Both the position numbers and the translations under genes were made by a program. The notes under the pieces were generated by a model. That model had not been told where the DNA came from. It saw nothing but the letters and a program-made list of their open reading frames with translations, and ran no database searches. Shown here piece by piece: positions 46,663 to 55,099 of a stretch of 64,000 bases of DNA (position 1 is its first letter; each line of letters begins with the position of its first letter). Source of the DNA: Clostridiales bacterium (GTDB lineage Bacteria > Bacillota > Clostridia > Lachnospirales > Lachnospiraceae); assembly GCA_018365455.1 (NCBI GenBank), contig JAGZJZ010000009.1, positions 62,001 through 126,000 on the forward strand. Reading direction: 5' to 3'.

Positions 46663-48195
46663 CTATGATCTGATCGCCATCTCCATAACCTTTTCTTCAT
46701 CTGCATCTTCCGCTATTAGTTCCCCGGTAATCCTGCCCTCCGACATAACATAAAGCCGGTCACTCATTCCCAGTACCTCCGGTAATTCAGACGATATCAT
46801 AATTATGCTCATTCCCTGTTCTACCAGTTTGTTCATTAAAGAATAAATCTCAAACTTTGCGCCCACATCAATTCCCCTAGTAGGCTCGTCCAGAATTAAG
46901 ACATTCGGATTTACAAATATCCATTTTGCAAGCTGTACCTTCTGCTGATTTCCCCCGCTTAACTTTCCGGTCTTCTGTTCAATGGAAGGTGCTTTAATAT
47001 TAATGGACTCCCGGAATGAATTTGCTGTCTGAATTTCCTTGTTCTCATTAATCGCCAGTCCCTCCGTCAATTCTTTTAAATTGGCTATGGAAATATTAAA
47101 CTTAATATCCTGAATTAAAATCAGCCCATTTCCTTTACGATCTTCTGAAACGTAGGCAAGCCCGTCCTGAATCGCCTCTCTGGGGTTTTTAAATTTACGC
47201 GGTCTGCCATTTATGTAAAGTTCGCCGCCTGTCACCTTGTATCCGGAGGGGTTGCCGAAGATGCTCATAGCAAGCTCTGTCCTTCCTGCTCCCATCAGAC
47301 CCTGAAGTCCCACAATTTCACCTTTACGGACATTCAGGCTGATATCATGTAAAATTTCTTTTCCTTTCGCCGGGTCCGATACGGTCCAGTTCTTAAGCTC
47401 TAAAGAAATATCACCAATTTCATGTTTTTTCCGAGCGGGATATATATGTTCTATTTCCCTGCCTACCATATGTTTTATGATTTCCGCTTCTGTAATCTTC
47501 TGATTTGCCACATCCATGGAACAGATTGTTGCCCCATCTCTTAATACGGTGATCGTATCTGCAATGGCTGTTATTTCCCTTAATTTATGTGAAATCATAA
47601 TACAGGTAACGCCTTGGCTTTTTAATTCCTGAATCAGTGCCAGGAGGTTCTGACTGTCATCTTCGTTTAACGCCGCAGTCGGCTCGTCCAGAATCAGCAG
47701 CTTTACATTTTTGCTCAGAGCTTTGGCGATTTCCACCAGCTGCTGGTTTCCCACGCTTAATTCTTTGACTTTCATGGAAGGATCTGCGTTAAGCTTTACT
47801 TTTTTGAGCATTTCTCCAGCCTTTACGATGGTTTCATTCCAGTCGATCCTTTTTCCTTTCATGAGTTCATGACCAAAATAAATATTTTCATAAATACTTA
47901 ATTCCGGTATCAACGCCAATTCCTGATAAATGATTGCGATTTCTTTTTCTTCACTGTCGGCAATGGACTTAAACTTTTGTACTTCCCCGTTAAAGATAAT
48001 ATCACCGGAATAAGTACCATATTCATATTGCTGGACTCCGGACAGAACTTTCATCAAGGTGGACTTTCCGGCACCATTTTCACCCACAAGGCAGTGAATC
48101 TCCCCTCGCTTTACTTTAAAATTCACATCATTTAATGCCTTCACACCCGGGAACTCTTTTGTGATATGTTTCATTTCCAATATATATTCGTTCAC
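46663..48195 (-). CDS. Sugar ABC transporter ATPase, GguA/MmsA type
   Basis: About 510 residues with two fused ABC cassettes. The first has Walker A GENGAGKST, signature LSVGNQQLVEIAKAL and Walker B LLILDEPTAAL. The second has a degenerate Walker A (GLMGAGRTEL), signature LSGGNQQKVQLAKWI and LILDEPTRGIDVG. This double-cassette layout is typical of CUT2 monosaccharide importers. The start is GTG at 48193-48195, 7 bases after GAAAGGAGG, giving a normal family length. A longer frame to 48258 runs into an intercistronic stem-loop and is less likely. Confidence 0.95.
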   Translation of the reverse strand: MNEYILEMKHITKEFPGVKALNDVNFKVKRGEIHCLVGENGAGKSTLMKVLSGVQQYEYGTYSGDIIFNGEVQKFKSIADSEEKEIAIIYQELALIPELSIYENIYFGHELMKGKRIDWNETIVKAGEMLKKVKLNADPSMKVKELSVGNQQLVEIAKALSKNVKLLILDEPTAALNEDDSQNLLALIQELKSQGVTCIMISHKLREITAIADTITVLRDGATICSMDVANQKITEAEIIKHMVGREIEHIYPARKKHEIGDISLELKNWTVSDPAKGKEILHDISLNVRKGEIVGLQGLMGAGRTELAMSIFGNPSGYKVTGGELYINGRPRKFKNPREAIQDGLAYVSEDRKGNGLILIQDIKFNISIANLKELTEGLAINENKEIQTANSFRESINIKAPSIEQKTGKLSGGNQQKVQLAKWIFVNPNVLILDEPTRGIDVGAKFEIYSLMNKLVEQGMSIIMISSELPEVLGMSDRLYVMSEGRITGELIAEDADEEKVMEMAIRS

Positions 48196-48215
48196 GCTCT
48201 TCCTCCTTTCTAAGC

Positions 48216-48272
48216 GCCTGTTAACAGGCTTGCGAAAAGGGGCGCTGATAAGAATCACAACCGCCCCTTTCG
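48216..48272 (-). other. Intercistronic stem-loops between binding-protein and ATPase genes
   Basis: A strong stem with CGCCCCTTTCG (48262-48272) pairing CGAAAAGGGGCG (48233-48244) is followed by a perfect 14-base palindrome GCCTGTTAACAGGC (48216-48229). With no long T run after it, the structure more likely slows 3' decay of the binding-protein mRNA than ends transcription. Confidence 0.6.
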
Positions 48273-48291
48273 TCTTTAAAAGCTAATAGTT

Positions 48292-49539
48292 TTATAATCC
48301 TGTAAATTCTGCTTCTGCATAGTATCCGGAGTCAATCAGCACTTCTTTCAGATTTTCCTTCGTTACCACTACGATTGGCGTTTCTTTTGCCGGGACATCC
48401 TTTACCTCATTATTATAATTAACATCCGTTACCGGTGTTTCTCCCTTTAAGATTGCAACTGCCATTTCAACGGAATCCGCTGCCAGTGTTCTCGTATCTT
48501 TAAATACTGTCATAGACTGTTTTCCATCGATTATGTACTGAATGGATGCCTGCTCAGAATCCTGGCCGGTAATCACATAATTAGTCACTTCTTTATCTGT
48601 TGCAAATACATCTGCAATGGAGCGGGACGTTCCATCGTTTGGTGCAAGGATCAGCACATCACCTTTTGCTTCTGCGGAAGCGCTGGTAAGGTTTGCTTCT
48701 GCTTTTGATTTGGCTACATTGAAATCCCAGTCTGTAGTAACCTGTCCGATGATCTTTCCTAATTCATCTCTGCTCAGATCTGCTTTACCCTTTAATCCTT
48801 CTGCTTCCTGGGAATTGGCAATCTTGAATGTGCCATCTGCAATTTTCGGCTGCAGTACACTCCAGGCACCTTCAAAGAAAATGAAAGCATTGTTGTCTGT
48901 TGCTGCTCCTGCGTACAAATAAAGGGGAATATCTTTACCTTCCGGTGCATTGTCAATTAAGTACTGGCCCTGAGCTTCGCCAACTGCAAAGCTGTTAAAG
49001 GTTACATAGTAATCCACTGCATCTGTTCCGGTAATCAAACGGTCATAAGCAATTACAGTTACGCCTGCTGCTTTTGCTTCTTCAACACTTGCCGCTGCTG
49101 CCGATGCATCCTGTGCGCATATGATCAGTACGTCGATCCCCTGGGAAATCAAAGTCTCAACATTTGTCTTCTCTGTTGCTGAAGATCCCTGACTGAATAA
49201 TACCTGATTCGTGAATCCAGCATCTCCCAGGATGGTTTCAAACTGCTTCTGATCCTGAAGCCATCTCGGTTCATCCTTCGTAGGTAAAACGATTCCCACC
49301 TGTAAATCCCCGTCAGATTCCTGTTCATCTGCTGCTGTAGTATTCTCCTCTGCTGATGTAGTATTTTCCTCTGACACTGCTGCCTCTGTGGCTGCTGTTT
49401 CAGCACTAGTCTTAGCCTGTGTTTCAGTGGCTGCAGCTGTGTCACTTGCTTTTTCAGCTCCTCCTCCTGCTCCACATCCTGTGAGTAACCCCAGAGCCAT
49501 GACCCCCGCCAAAACTAAACTTAATACCTTTCTTTTCAT
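48292..49539 (-). CDS. ChvE-type sugar-binding lipoprotein
   Basis: 415 residues: lipoprotein signal with lipobox LTGC (Cys about 22), a Thr/Glu/Ala-rich linker (about 30-75), then a type-1 periplasmic-binding fold beginning LQVGIVLPTKDEPRWLQDQKQF with ISQGIDVLIICAQDA and GKADLSRDELGKIIGQVT. It closely resembles the ChvE group, which binds monosaccharides such as galactose, arabinose or xylose for GguAB-type transporters. The ligand here is unproven; GalNAc or galactose released by the neighbouring enzymes would fit. ATG with AAGGAGGATACG upstream. A long leader (about 237 bases) and the tandem operator precede it. Confidence 0.94.
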   Translation of the reverse strand: MKRKVLSLVLAGVMALGLLTGCGAGGGAEKASDTAAATETQAKTSAETAATEAAVSEENTTSAEENTTAADEQESDGDLQVGIVLPTKDEPRWLQDQKQFETILGDAGFTNQVLFSQGSSATEKTNVETLISQGIDVLIICAQDASAAAASVEEAKAAGVTVIAYDRLITGTDAVDYYVTFNSFAVGEAQGQYLIDNAPEGKDIPLYLYAGAATDNNAFIFFEGAWSVLQPKIADGTFKIANSQEAEGLKGKADLSRDELGKIIGQVTTDWDFNVAKSKAEANLTSASAEAKGDVLILAPNDGTSRSIADVFATDKEVTNYVITGQDSEQASIQYIIDGKQSMTVFKDTRTLAADSVEMAVAILKGETPVTDVNYNNEVKDVPAKETPIVVVTKENLKEVLIDSGYYAEAEFTGL

Positions 49540-49908
49540 ATTCGTATCCTCCTTATAATTTTTAATAGTTTGAAGCTATTAGCCTCTTTTCATCTTTATT
49601 TCGTTTCTTTCTAATAAATATCTCCACTTATTATTGAAAAATGCTCTGATAAATCCGCCTCACTGTAAGGCGGAACCAACCACAATTATTTTTTCAATCC
49701 AGCTTTGAATTTAAGCAAATTATACAAATTACCTCCTTTACCAATTTTAATTTATAAACATAACGCTGTGTAAGCATGCCTTATATTAACAAATAAAGGT
49801 CATAGTTAACAATAGAATCTTTTGCTTGTACAGAGTAAATCTTTGCTCTTTTATTTGTAACCTGAGTTCGGGTCATATTTCCCCCGAATTCAAGTTACAC
49901 AGTCTGCA
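49540..49908 (-). other. Long leader and intergenic region upstream of the ChvE-type gene
   Basis: No ordinary gene is present. The region contains the predicted transcription start (about 49776), a hairpin TCCGCCT/AGGCGGA (49654-49660 and 49668-49674), an orphan perfect Shine-Dalgarno GGAGG (49732-49736) followed 4 bases later by a TTG-initiated 13-codon frame (49686-49727), and a stem near 49861-49897 that may end transcription of the upstream binding-protein gene. Confidence 0.6.
49783..49846 (-). promoter_or_regulatory. ChvE-GguAB promoter with tandem 21-bp-spaced operator (site 2)
   Basis: Minus-strand elements in order: half-site B GCAAAGATTTA (49836-49846); half-site A GCAAAAGATTC (49815-49825); two bases; -35 TTGTTA (49807-49812); 18-bp spacer; -10 TAATAT (49783-49788). 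Geometry is identical to sites 1 and 3. Confidence 0.78.
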
Positions 49909-50943
49909 TCAGTTGTAGATATCCTCCTCCAGATGAAAGCCGTCAGCAATTACTGTATCCTTAATGGTTTCCTGTGTAACCGGATATACTTCAATGGCAA
50001 TATAGGGAATTTCTGTCTGCCCATCGTAGAGCGTACTCTCTGCATCCAGGGGCTGACCTAGTGCCAGCTTTTCGCAGGCAGCCAGTGTCTTACTGACCAG
50101 ATCCTGGATAGGCTTATACACAGTCAGTCCCTGACGTCCCGCTACGATGCGCTGGCAGGCAGAGATATCCGCATCCATCCCCACAACCACCACACCACCA
50201 ATCCGATTTTCACCAAATGCGTCAGTCACCCCCCATGCCAGTGAGTCATTGCCGCAGATGACCGCCGTCAATTTATCCTGATAGCTGTCAATCCTTTCTT
50301 TAACAAAACTGTATGCGTTCTCCCTCACCCACCCCTCAATCCAGGTCTCATCCACGATCCAAATATCACCAGATGTAATATATGGTTCCAAAACCTCCAT
50401 GTATCCCTCGCGGATCATGGGACAGTTGTTATCGCTCTTTGGTCCATTTACCAGTAAATATCCACCGTGCCCAGCGTGCTCTATTAAGTACTCTCCCATC
50501 AGCCGCCCGACCATAATATTGTCAAATGCAATATATACATCTGCTCCCGAATTGCGGATAAGGCGGTCATACACGATCACCGGCACTCCCTGGTCTTTGG
50601 CAAGCTTCACACAGCGAACCTCTTTTTCCGCATCATTCGGTGCAATCACCAACACGTCTATCCCCATCCCCAACAGTTCCTGCACCTGGGCGTATTGGAT
50701 CTCCGAATCACGATTGGCATTGCGCACGATCACATCAATGCCTTTTTGCTCGGCTTTGGATTGAAAAATATCCCGGTCCCGCAGCCACCGGTCTTCCAGC
50801 AGCGTTGCCATAGAGAACCCAACCTTTATGTGCTGCACCTGCAACTTTTCTGACTGCAAAACAGGTTCATCCCGGTTGCAGCCAGCTAAAAGAAACAGCG
50901 AAATGACTGCTATAAATACCAAAATGAATCGCCTAACATTCAT
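49909..50943 (-). CDS. Sugar-binding lipoprotein of the sensor operon (XylF/ChvE-like)
   Basis: About 344 residues. The signal peptide MNVRRFILVFIAVISLFLLAGC gives a lipid-anchored Cys22. The type-1 binding fold includes IKVGFSMATLLEDRWLRDRD, LLGMGIDVLVIAPNDAEKE and VPVIVYDRLI, close to the XylF/ChvE type. The ATG at 50941-50943 overlaps the end of the regulator gene by 11 bp and has GGGGGGAGAG upstream; a longer frame into the regulator gene is not needed. It is the last gene of the binding protein/kinase/regulator operon, 370 bp upstream of the ChvE transporter. It may be a sensor co-receptor or an extra transporter receptor. Confidence 0.88.
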   Translation of the reverse strand: MNVRRFILVFIAVISLFLLAGCNRDEPVLQSEKLQVQHIKVGFSMATLLEDRWLRDRDIFQSKAEQKGIDVIVRNANRDSEIQYAQVQELLGMGIDVLVIAPNDAEKEVRCVKLAKDQGVPVIVYDRLIRNSGADVYIAFDNIMVGRLMGEYLIEHAGHGGYLLVNGPKSDNNCPMIREGYMEVLEPYITSGDIWIVDETWIEGWVRENAYSFVKERIDSYQDKLTAVICGNDSLAWGVTDAFGENRIGGVVVVGMDADISACQRIVAGRQGLTVYKPIQDLVSKTLAACEKLALGQPLDAESTLYDGQTEIPYIAIEVYPVTQETIKDTVIADGFHLEEDIYN

Positions 50944-52249
50944 CCTTACTCTCCCCCCTCTCTGCTGAGGTCCTGTAGTCTCCTGCCCTGATTCCGGTGT
51001 ATTTGTGAAACACTTTAGAAAAATAGTTCGGATCATTGAATCCCACTAGATATGTAATCTCTTTAATACTGCTGTCCGTTTTAGAGAGCAACTGCTTCGC
51101 ATGCTTAATCCGTACCTGAAGCAGCCGTTCCTTAAAGTTACTGCCGGTGTGCTCTTTGAAGAGGCGGCTGAAATAATAGGGACTGAGATTCACACTGGAA
51201 GCCACCTCAACAAGATTGAGTTCCTTGTTAAAATTCTCTTCTATATAGTTGGCTGCCTGATCGACGATTTTCTTTGTGGAGGACAAAATATTCTCCTGCT
51301 GCCCGTAGGAACTGTTTATCTGCAGATCCAGATGCATTTTAGTCTCGTCGAAGACCTGACTTGGCACTTTATCGTCAGAAAACGCCTCTGCATATTCCAG
51401 GGCGCTCAAGGCCTGCTGAAGCCCAATTCGGCATTGCATAGGTCCTGTCATTGTCTGACTCACCCCGGACATAACTCTCGCCGCACTCTTATCCTTTTTA
51501 TTCATATCTGTGAGAATTAAGTTAAGGCGCCGGCTGAAATCAGCCGGGTATGCATTGGGAGATTCGTCGGCTGGAACGAGAATCAGCGCACAGGCTTTTC
51601 CTTCTTCTAACACTTCTCGGATACTTTCTTCCATCTCTGGCAGTTGCTCCAGCAGGCTGTTCCACAGTAATCCCACTCGCCTGGTGTCATATCGAAAAAC
51701 CGCGATAAACACAGGCTGATTTGATAATCCCAGGAAACTGGCGCATGCCAGCAGTCTCTCGTCAGAATTCCGGTCAGGCAGCAGCGCGTGTATAAAATCC
51801 CGCTGAATCATGGGCTGGGCGATCTGCAATCGTTTCTGCCTCACATCCTTCGCGTTCCTTTCCGCTCTACGGTCTGCAATATCCGCCATTACCTTTTTTA
51901 AAGCCGCGGAAAACTCCGCCTGCTTAACCGGCTTCAGCAAATAATCACTCGCCCCCATAGACATTGCTTCAACTGCGTAATTAAATTCACTGTATGCGGA
52001 AACAATAATAAATCTGGTTTCAAAAGAACAGGCCAGAATCTGCCTGATTGCCTCCAAACCGCTCAGACCAGGCATCTGGATATCCATAATTACAATATCC
52101 GGGTGCAGTAATGCAGCCTTCTCCATTGCCTCCCGTCCAGAAAAACAAGTACCGACAACTTCCAGTGCCGCATCCGTCTTTTGTACCATCACATTTGTAG
52201 CCTGAGCAGCGATGGGCTCATCATCTACTACCAAAACGCGTATACTCAT
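50933..52249 (-). CDS. YesN-type response regulator (AraC output), probable activator of the shared operator
   Basis: 438 residues: receiver domain with Asp56 in IVIMDIQMPGLSG, pocket VDDE and Lys in LLKPVKQ; a middle linker domain; and a C-terminal AraC-type DNA-binding domain (about 335-430: LNLVEVASSVNLSPYYFSRLFKEHTG and IKEITYLVGFNDPNYFSKVFHKYTG). ATG at 52247-52249 with AGAGGAGGAAA. It follows its kinase by 31 bp. AraC-family proteins typically bind direct repeats about 21 bp apart next to the -35, exactly the arrangement found upstream of this operon, the ChvE transporter and GH31, so it is the obvious candidate activator, including of its own operon. Confidence 0.94.
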   Translation of the reverse strand: MSIRVLVVDDEPIAAQATNVMVQKTDAALEVVGTCFSGREAMEKAALLHPDIVIMDIQMPGLSGLEAIRQILACSFETRFIIVSAYSEFNYAVEAMSMGASDYLLKPVKQAEFSAALKKVMADIADRRAERNAKDVRQKRLQIAQPMIQRDFIHALLPDRNSDERLLACASFLGLSNQPVFIAVFRYDTRRVGLLWNSLLEQLPEMEESIREVLEEGKACALILVPADESPNAYPADFSRRLNLILTDMNKKDKSAARVMSGVSQTMTGPMQCRIGLQQALSALEYAEAFSDDKVPSQVFDETKMHLDLQINSSYGQQENILSSTKKIVDQAANYIEENFNKELNLVEVASSVNLSPYYFSRLFKEHTGSNFKERLLQVRIKHAKQLLSKTDSSIKEITYLVGFNDPNYFSKVFHKYTGIRAGDYRTSAERGESKDEC

Positions 52250-52280
52250 TTTTTATTTCCTCCTCTGCAGCTATTGTCTG

Positions 52281-53756
52281 TTATTCTGCTGGTAATCTCA
52301 GCCGTACCTGTGTCCAGCCGCCGGCGGATACAATTTCCACCGGCCTTTGGCACCGGCACACAATTTGCAGCCGCCGGTACACATTTTTCAATCCGATACC
52401 GCTCAAGTGTCCCCGGTGCTCCTGATACTCCTCTGTGTACAGTGCCTCGATCTTCTCTTTTGGAAATTCCGGACCTGTGTTAGCAATCACCACTATAGCG
52501 TCTCCCTTATCACTACTGATCTTTAATAAGATCTGTCCTCCCTCCTCGATCAGATTCACTCCATGGACAAAAGCATTTTCCACCAGAGGCTGCAGTGTCA
52601 TCCGGGGCAGCGTCACGGCTTTCAGCGCAACCGATTCATCCACTTGAACGTCAAATTGCAGCCGCGGACCAAATCGGGTGGTTAGCAGCTTCATATAAGC
52701 CTCCACATTGCCCAGTTCTTCTTCCAGTGTTGCGTTATCCAGACCAGCCAGGTTGTATCGAAACACATCTGCGGCATTTTCCAGATACTCGCAAACCACC
52801 TCATCTCCTGACAACATGGCAATTTTAGCTCCAATGTTAATGGTATTAAAGATAAAATGCGGATTCATCTGCGCATGCAGTGCATGCAGTTCTGCTTCCT
52901 GGAGCAGATTATCTTTTTCCAGCGACATAATTTGCTGCTGTGCCAGCTCATTTTCCAGCTTTTGTTTCTCCTTCAGGCTCTCCAGATACAAGCGGGTATT
53001 CTCCACCATAACCTCAAAGGACTCGTATAGCTGCTTAAATTCCAGACTCTCCTGCTCAAGACAAATGTCAATGTCGTAATCCCCTTCCGCAACACGCCTG
53101 GCATAGCCCGCCAGACGTGTAATAGGTCTGCTCACATTGTTGCTTAGGTTGATCAGTAAAAACACCACAAAAAATATTGACGCACCAAACAACCCATAGG
53201 ACAACGCGGTACGTATCGTAACCACCTGCTGCATTTCGTAGTATTGGGTACTGCTCTCCTGGAGCTCGCTTGCCATTAATGACTGAATATACTGATTAAT
53301 CAGACGGAAATCGTAACTTACACTTTCGTATAGCGCCACATACTCCGTGTTTTTTTGATTACGTTTAGCAACGATCAAATCCTCAGCTGATCTCAGATAA
53401 TGGCTCAGGTTCCCGCCCAGATTGACATAACGTATGTCCTGCTGTCCGCTTTGATCCTGGAGCTGCTCTACAATCTTCTCTAACTGGTTTTGATTATCAT
53501 AATAGCTTTGCAGAGAGCCGGAGTTTCGTGAAAAAAGATAGTCGCTGATGTTGTCCTGAAAGGTCTGAGTCATGGTCTGCACTTCGGAAAGCTGCTGATT
53601 TACTTCAGCAAATGTAGTCATACTCTTCAACAGAAACTGGGATGAAAGGAAATTATAGACACCTACCATACAGCAGATGATTGCCGCAATAAAATAGGTA
53701 AACAACAATGTATGCCGAAGCGACGGAGGCTTGCTTCGATTTCTCCCCCCGCTCAT
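52281..53756 (-). CDS. YesM/LytS-like sensor histidine kinase of the sugar-sensing operon
   Basis: About 491 residues: membrane helix 1 (about 16-38), an extracellular helical sensor domain of about 140 residues, helix 2 (about 182-205, GLFGASIFFVVFLLINL), HAMP, coiled coil, His_kinase motif QMNPHFIFNTINI and HATPase with LVENAFVHGV and ANTGPEF. The start ATG (53754-53756) overlaps the stop of the upstream binding protein (TGA 53753-53755) as ATGA, a sign of coupled synthesis at similar amounts. This agrees with a direct sensor-kinase complex like XylFII-LytS of Clostridium beijerinckii, where a binding protein presents the sugar to the kinase. Confidence 0.93.
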   Translation of the reverse strand: MSGGRNRSKPPSLRHTLLFTYFIAAIICCMVGVYNFLSSQFLLKSMTTFAEVNQQLSEVQTMTQTFQDNISDYLFSRNSGSLQSYYDNQNQLEKIVEQLQDQSGQQDIRYVNLGGNLSHYLRSAEDLIVAKRNQKNTEYVALYESVSYDFRLINQYIQSLMASELQESSTQYYEMQQVVTIRTALSYGLFGASIFFVVFLLINLSNNVSRPITRLAGYARRVAEGDYDIDICLEQESLEFKQLYESFEVMVENTRLYLESLKEKQKLENELAQQQIMSLEKDNLLQEAELHALHAQMNPHFIFNTINIGAKIAMLSGDEVVCEYLENAADVFRYNLAGLDNATLEEELGNVEAYMKLLTTRFGPRLQFDVQVDESVALKAVTLPRMTLQPLVENAFVHGVNLIEEGGQILLKISSDKGDAIVVIANTGPEFPKEKIEALYTEEYQEHRGHLSGIGLKNVYRRLQIVCRCQRPVEIVSAGGWTQVRLRLPAE

Positions 53757-54748
53757 TGTTCCGTCTCCAGCCACTGCTTGCTGAACTTGTCCACGTTTTC
53801 ACGGGTTATCGTATGAAGCGGTACCGGGATATTATCGTCATAGGAGTGATTGTTTACCCACGTGTGCAGCATTGCCACGATATCGTTCCCCATCTGATCC
53901 GGATCCGGCGTCACGGTGCCGTAAATTACACCTCTGCTCACATAGTCTAAGGTTTGCTGCTGCATACCATAGCCGATAATCTGCACTTTATCTGCCAAAT
54001 TACTGTCGATTACTTGCTGCGCGATCAGCGGCACTGTATATGCGTTCAGACAAATAATGGTATTATAGGTATTTTTCAGTGTCTCAAGCGTATTTGCCAG
54101 CCTTTCACCAGCATATACCTCCTCTTCAGTGGAAAGAGTCTGCACGATCTCAGCATCATCATGCTGACCGAACACTTCCATAATTCCCTGAACTTTCATG
54201 TTTTGATATGTAGAGGGAATGCCCTCCTGCGTCTTTTCCAGTACCAGCACCGCCTTGCACCCCTTCTCGCCCGCTGCGTCTATGGCCAGCTGGCCGGTGC
54301 TTGTGCCGATGCTGTAGGAATTGGCACTTACTGCTGGAATCGTGTCTCGCTGGTAGTTTTCGCTCTCATACAAGATTAACTGTACCCCCTGCTCTCTGGC
54401 AAGTTCATACATCTCCTGTGTAAACATGGGGTCACTGGATTGAAATGCTACTGCCTGTGCCCCAGAATATATAGCAAACACCACACTGTCCCGCAGTGTG
54501 GTTGACTCCCAGCTTTGTAGTGTCTGATTCTCCACATTAATATGATATTGTTCCGCCGCCTCTGCCGTGCTTTTTCGCAGATGCTGGTAAATAAGATCAT
54601 TGTCTTTGCTGATGACGATCATTCTGCTGCCCTGTTTTTTATCCGTTACCTCCGCCTGCCCCACGGGGCTAAACATAAACAGCTGTATGTACAGAACCAC
54701 CAGCAAAACCAGAAAGCCAATAGAAACCAACATATATTTTCTGCTCAT
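53753..54748 (-). CDS. Membrane-tethered sugar-binding sensor protein (RbsB/LacI-type)
   Basis: 331 residues. The N-terminal hydrophobic helix (about 6-28, MLVSIGFLVLLVVLYIQLFMF) has no lipobox Cys and no cleavage-like end, so it probably stays as an anchor. The rest is a type-1 periplasmic binding fold (RMIVISKDNDLIYQHLRKSTAEAA, YSGAQAVAFQSSDP, NTIICLNAYTVPLIAQQV, GYGMQQQTLDYVSRGVIYGTV). No permease is adjacent; instead it is coupled by ATGA to a sensor kinase. It is therefore most likely a ligand-presenting co-sensor. The ligand is unknown. The operon promoter carries the tandem operator (site 3). Confidence 0.88.
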   Translation of the reverse strand: MSRKYMLVSIGFLVLLVVLYIQLFMFSPVGQAEVTDKKQGSRMIVISKDNDLIYQHLRKSTAEAAEQYHINVENQTLQSWESTTLRDSVVFAIYSGAQAVAFQSSDPMFTQEMYELAREQGVQLILYESENYQRDTIPAVSANSYSIGTSTGQLAIDAAGEKGCKAVLVLEKTQEGIPSTYQNMKVQGIMEVFGQHDDAEIVQTLSTEEEVYAGERLANTLETLKNTYNTIICLNAYTVPLIAQQVIDSNLADKVQIIGYGMQQQTLDYVSRGVIYGTVTPDPDQMGNDIVAMLHTWVNNHSYDDNIPVPLHTITRENVDKFSKQWLETEQ

Positions 54749-54866
54749 ATTCTCTCCTGTCTATTACGCTCATGCCGCTGTATTTATACTCTAAAATCAC
54801 TTTATCACATTATGTTCGGATTAAAACTGGAATATATTAACAATTTTAAGCGGTAAGGTTTTATCG

Positions 54867-54901
54867 AAAAAGACCGTAACAAATTTTATTTCGTTACGGC
54901 C
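54867..54901 (-). terminator. Terminator hairpin between the defence-like pair and the sensor operon
   Basis: The stem CCGTAAC/GTTACGG (54874-54880 and 54893-54899), with extra flanking pairing, is followed on the minus strand by five T (54867-54871). It would end transcription of the ATPase/TOPRIM pair, but it also lies downstream of the predicted sensor promoter, so it could attenuate that operon. Confidence 0.8.
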
Positions 54902-55011
54902 TGCTGAGATGTATTCTACTTATTCTTTATAGTAATTATAAACACTCAATAAAACCCCAGCGCCCATATGCATAGTCATATGTCACAAATTTTATTATTA
55001 TTCACTCTGCT

Positions 55012-55075
55012 ATTTTAACAAATAGCCCAATGAACAGGCAAGAGAATCTTTTGCCCCACATCTGGAAGTTATTGC
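55012..55075 (-). promoter_or_regulatory. Sensor-operon promoter with tandem 21-bp-spaced operator (site 3)
   Basis: Minus-strand elements in order: half-site B GCAATAACTTC (55065-55075); half-site A GCAAAAGATTC (55044-55054); two bases; -35 TTGCCT (55036-55041); 18-bp spacer; -10 TAAAAT (55012-55017). Geometry is identical to sites 1 and 2, which suggests autoregulation of the sensor system. Confidence 0.75.
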
Positions 55076-55099
55076 TGTTTGATATCTTGTGCCCTTAGT

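Larger units (their letters stand above)
54749..55099 (-). other. Leader and intergenic region upstream of the sensor operon
   Basis: No gene is seen in these 351 bases. They hold the site 3 promoter/operator near the TOPRIM gene end and an intrinsic terminator hairpin in mid-region, both listed separately. The predicted leader of the sensor operon is about 257 bases. Confidence 0.7.

Noticed and set aside
50943..51036. An upstream extension of the sensor lipoprotein gene
   Set aside because: The extension lies inside the regulator gene, lacks a ribosome-binding site and would destroy the lipoprotein signal at the N-terminus; the ATG at 50943 has a strong site.
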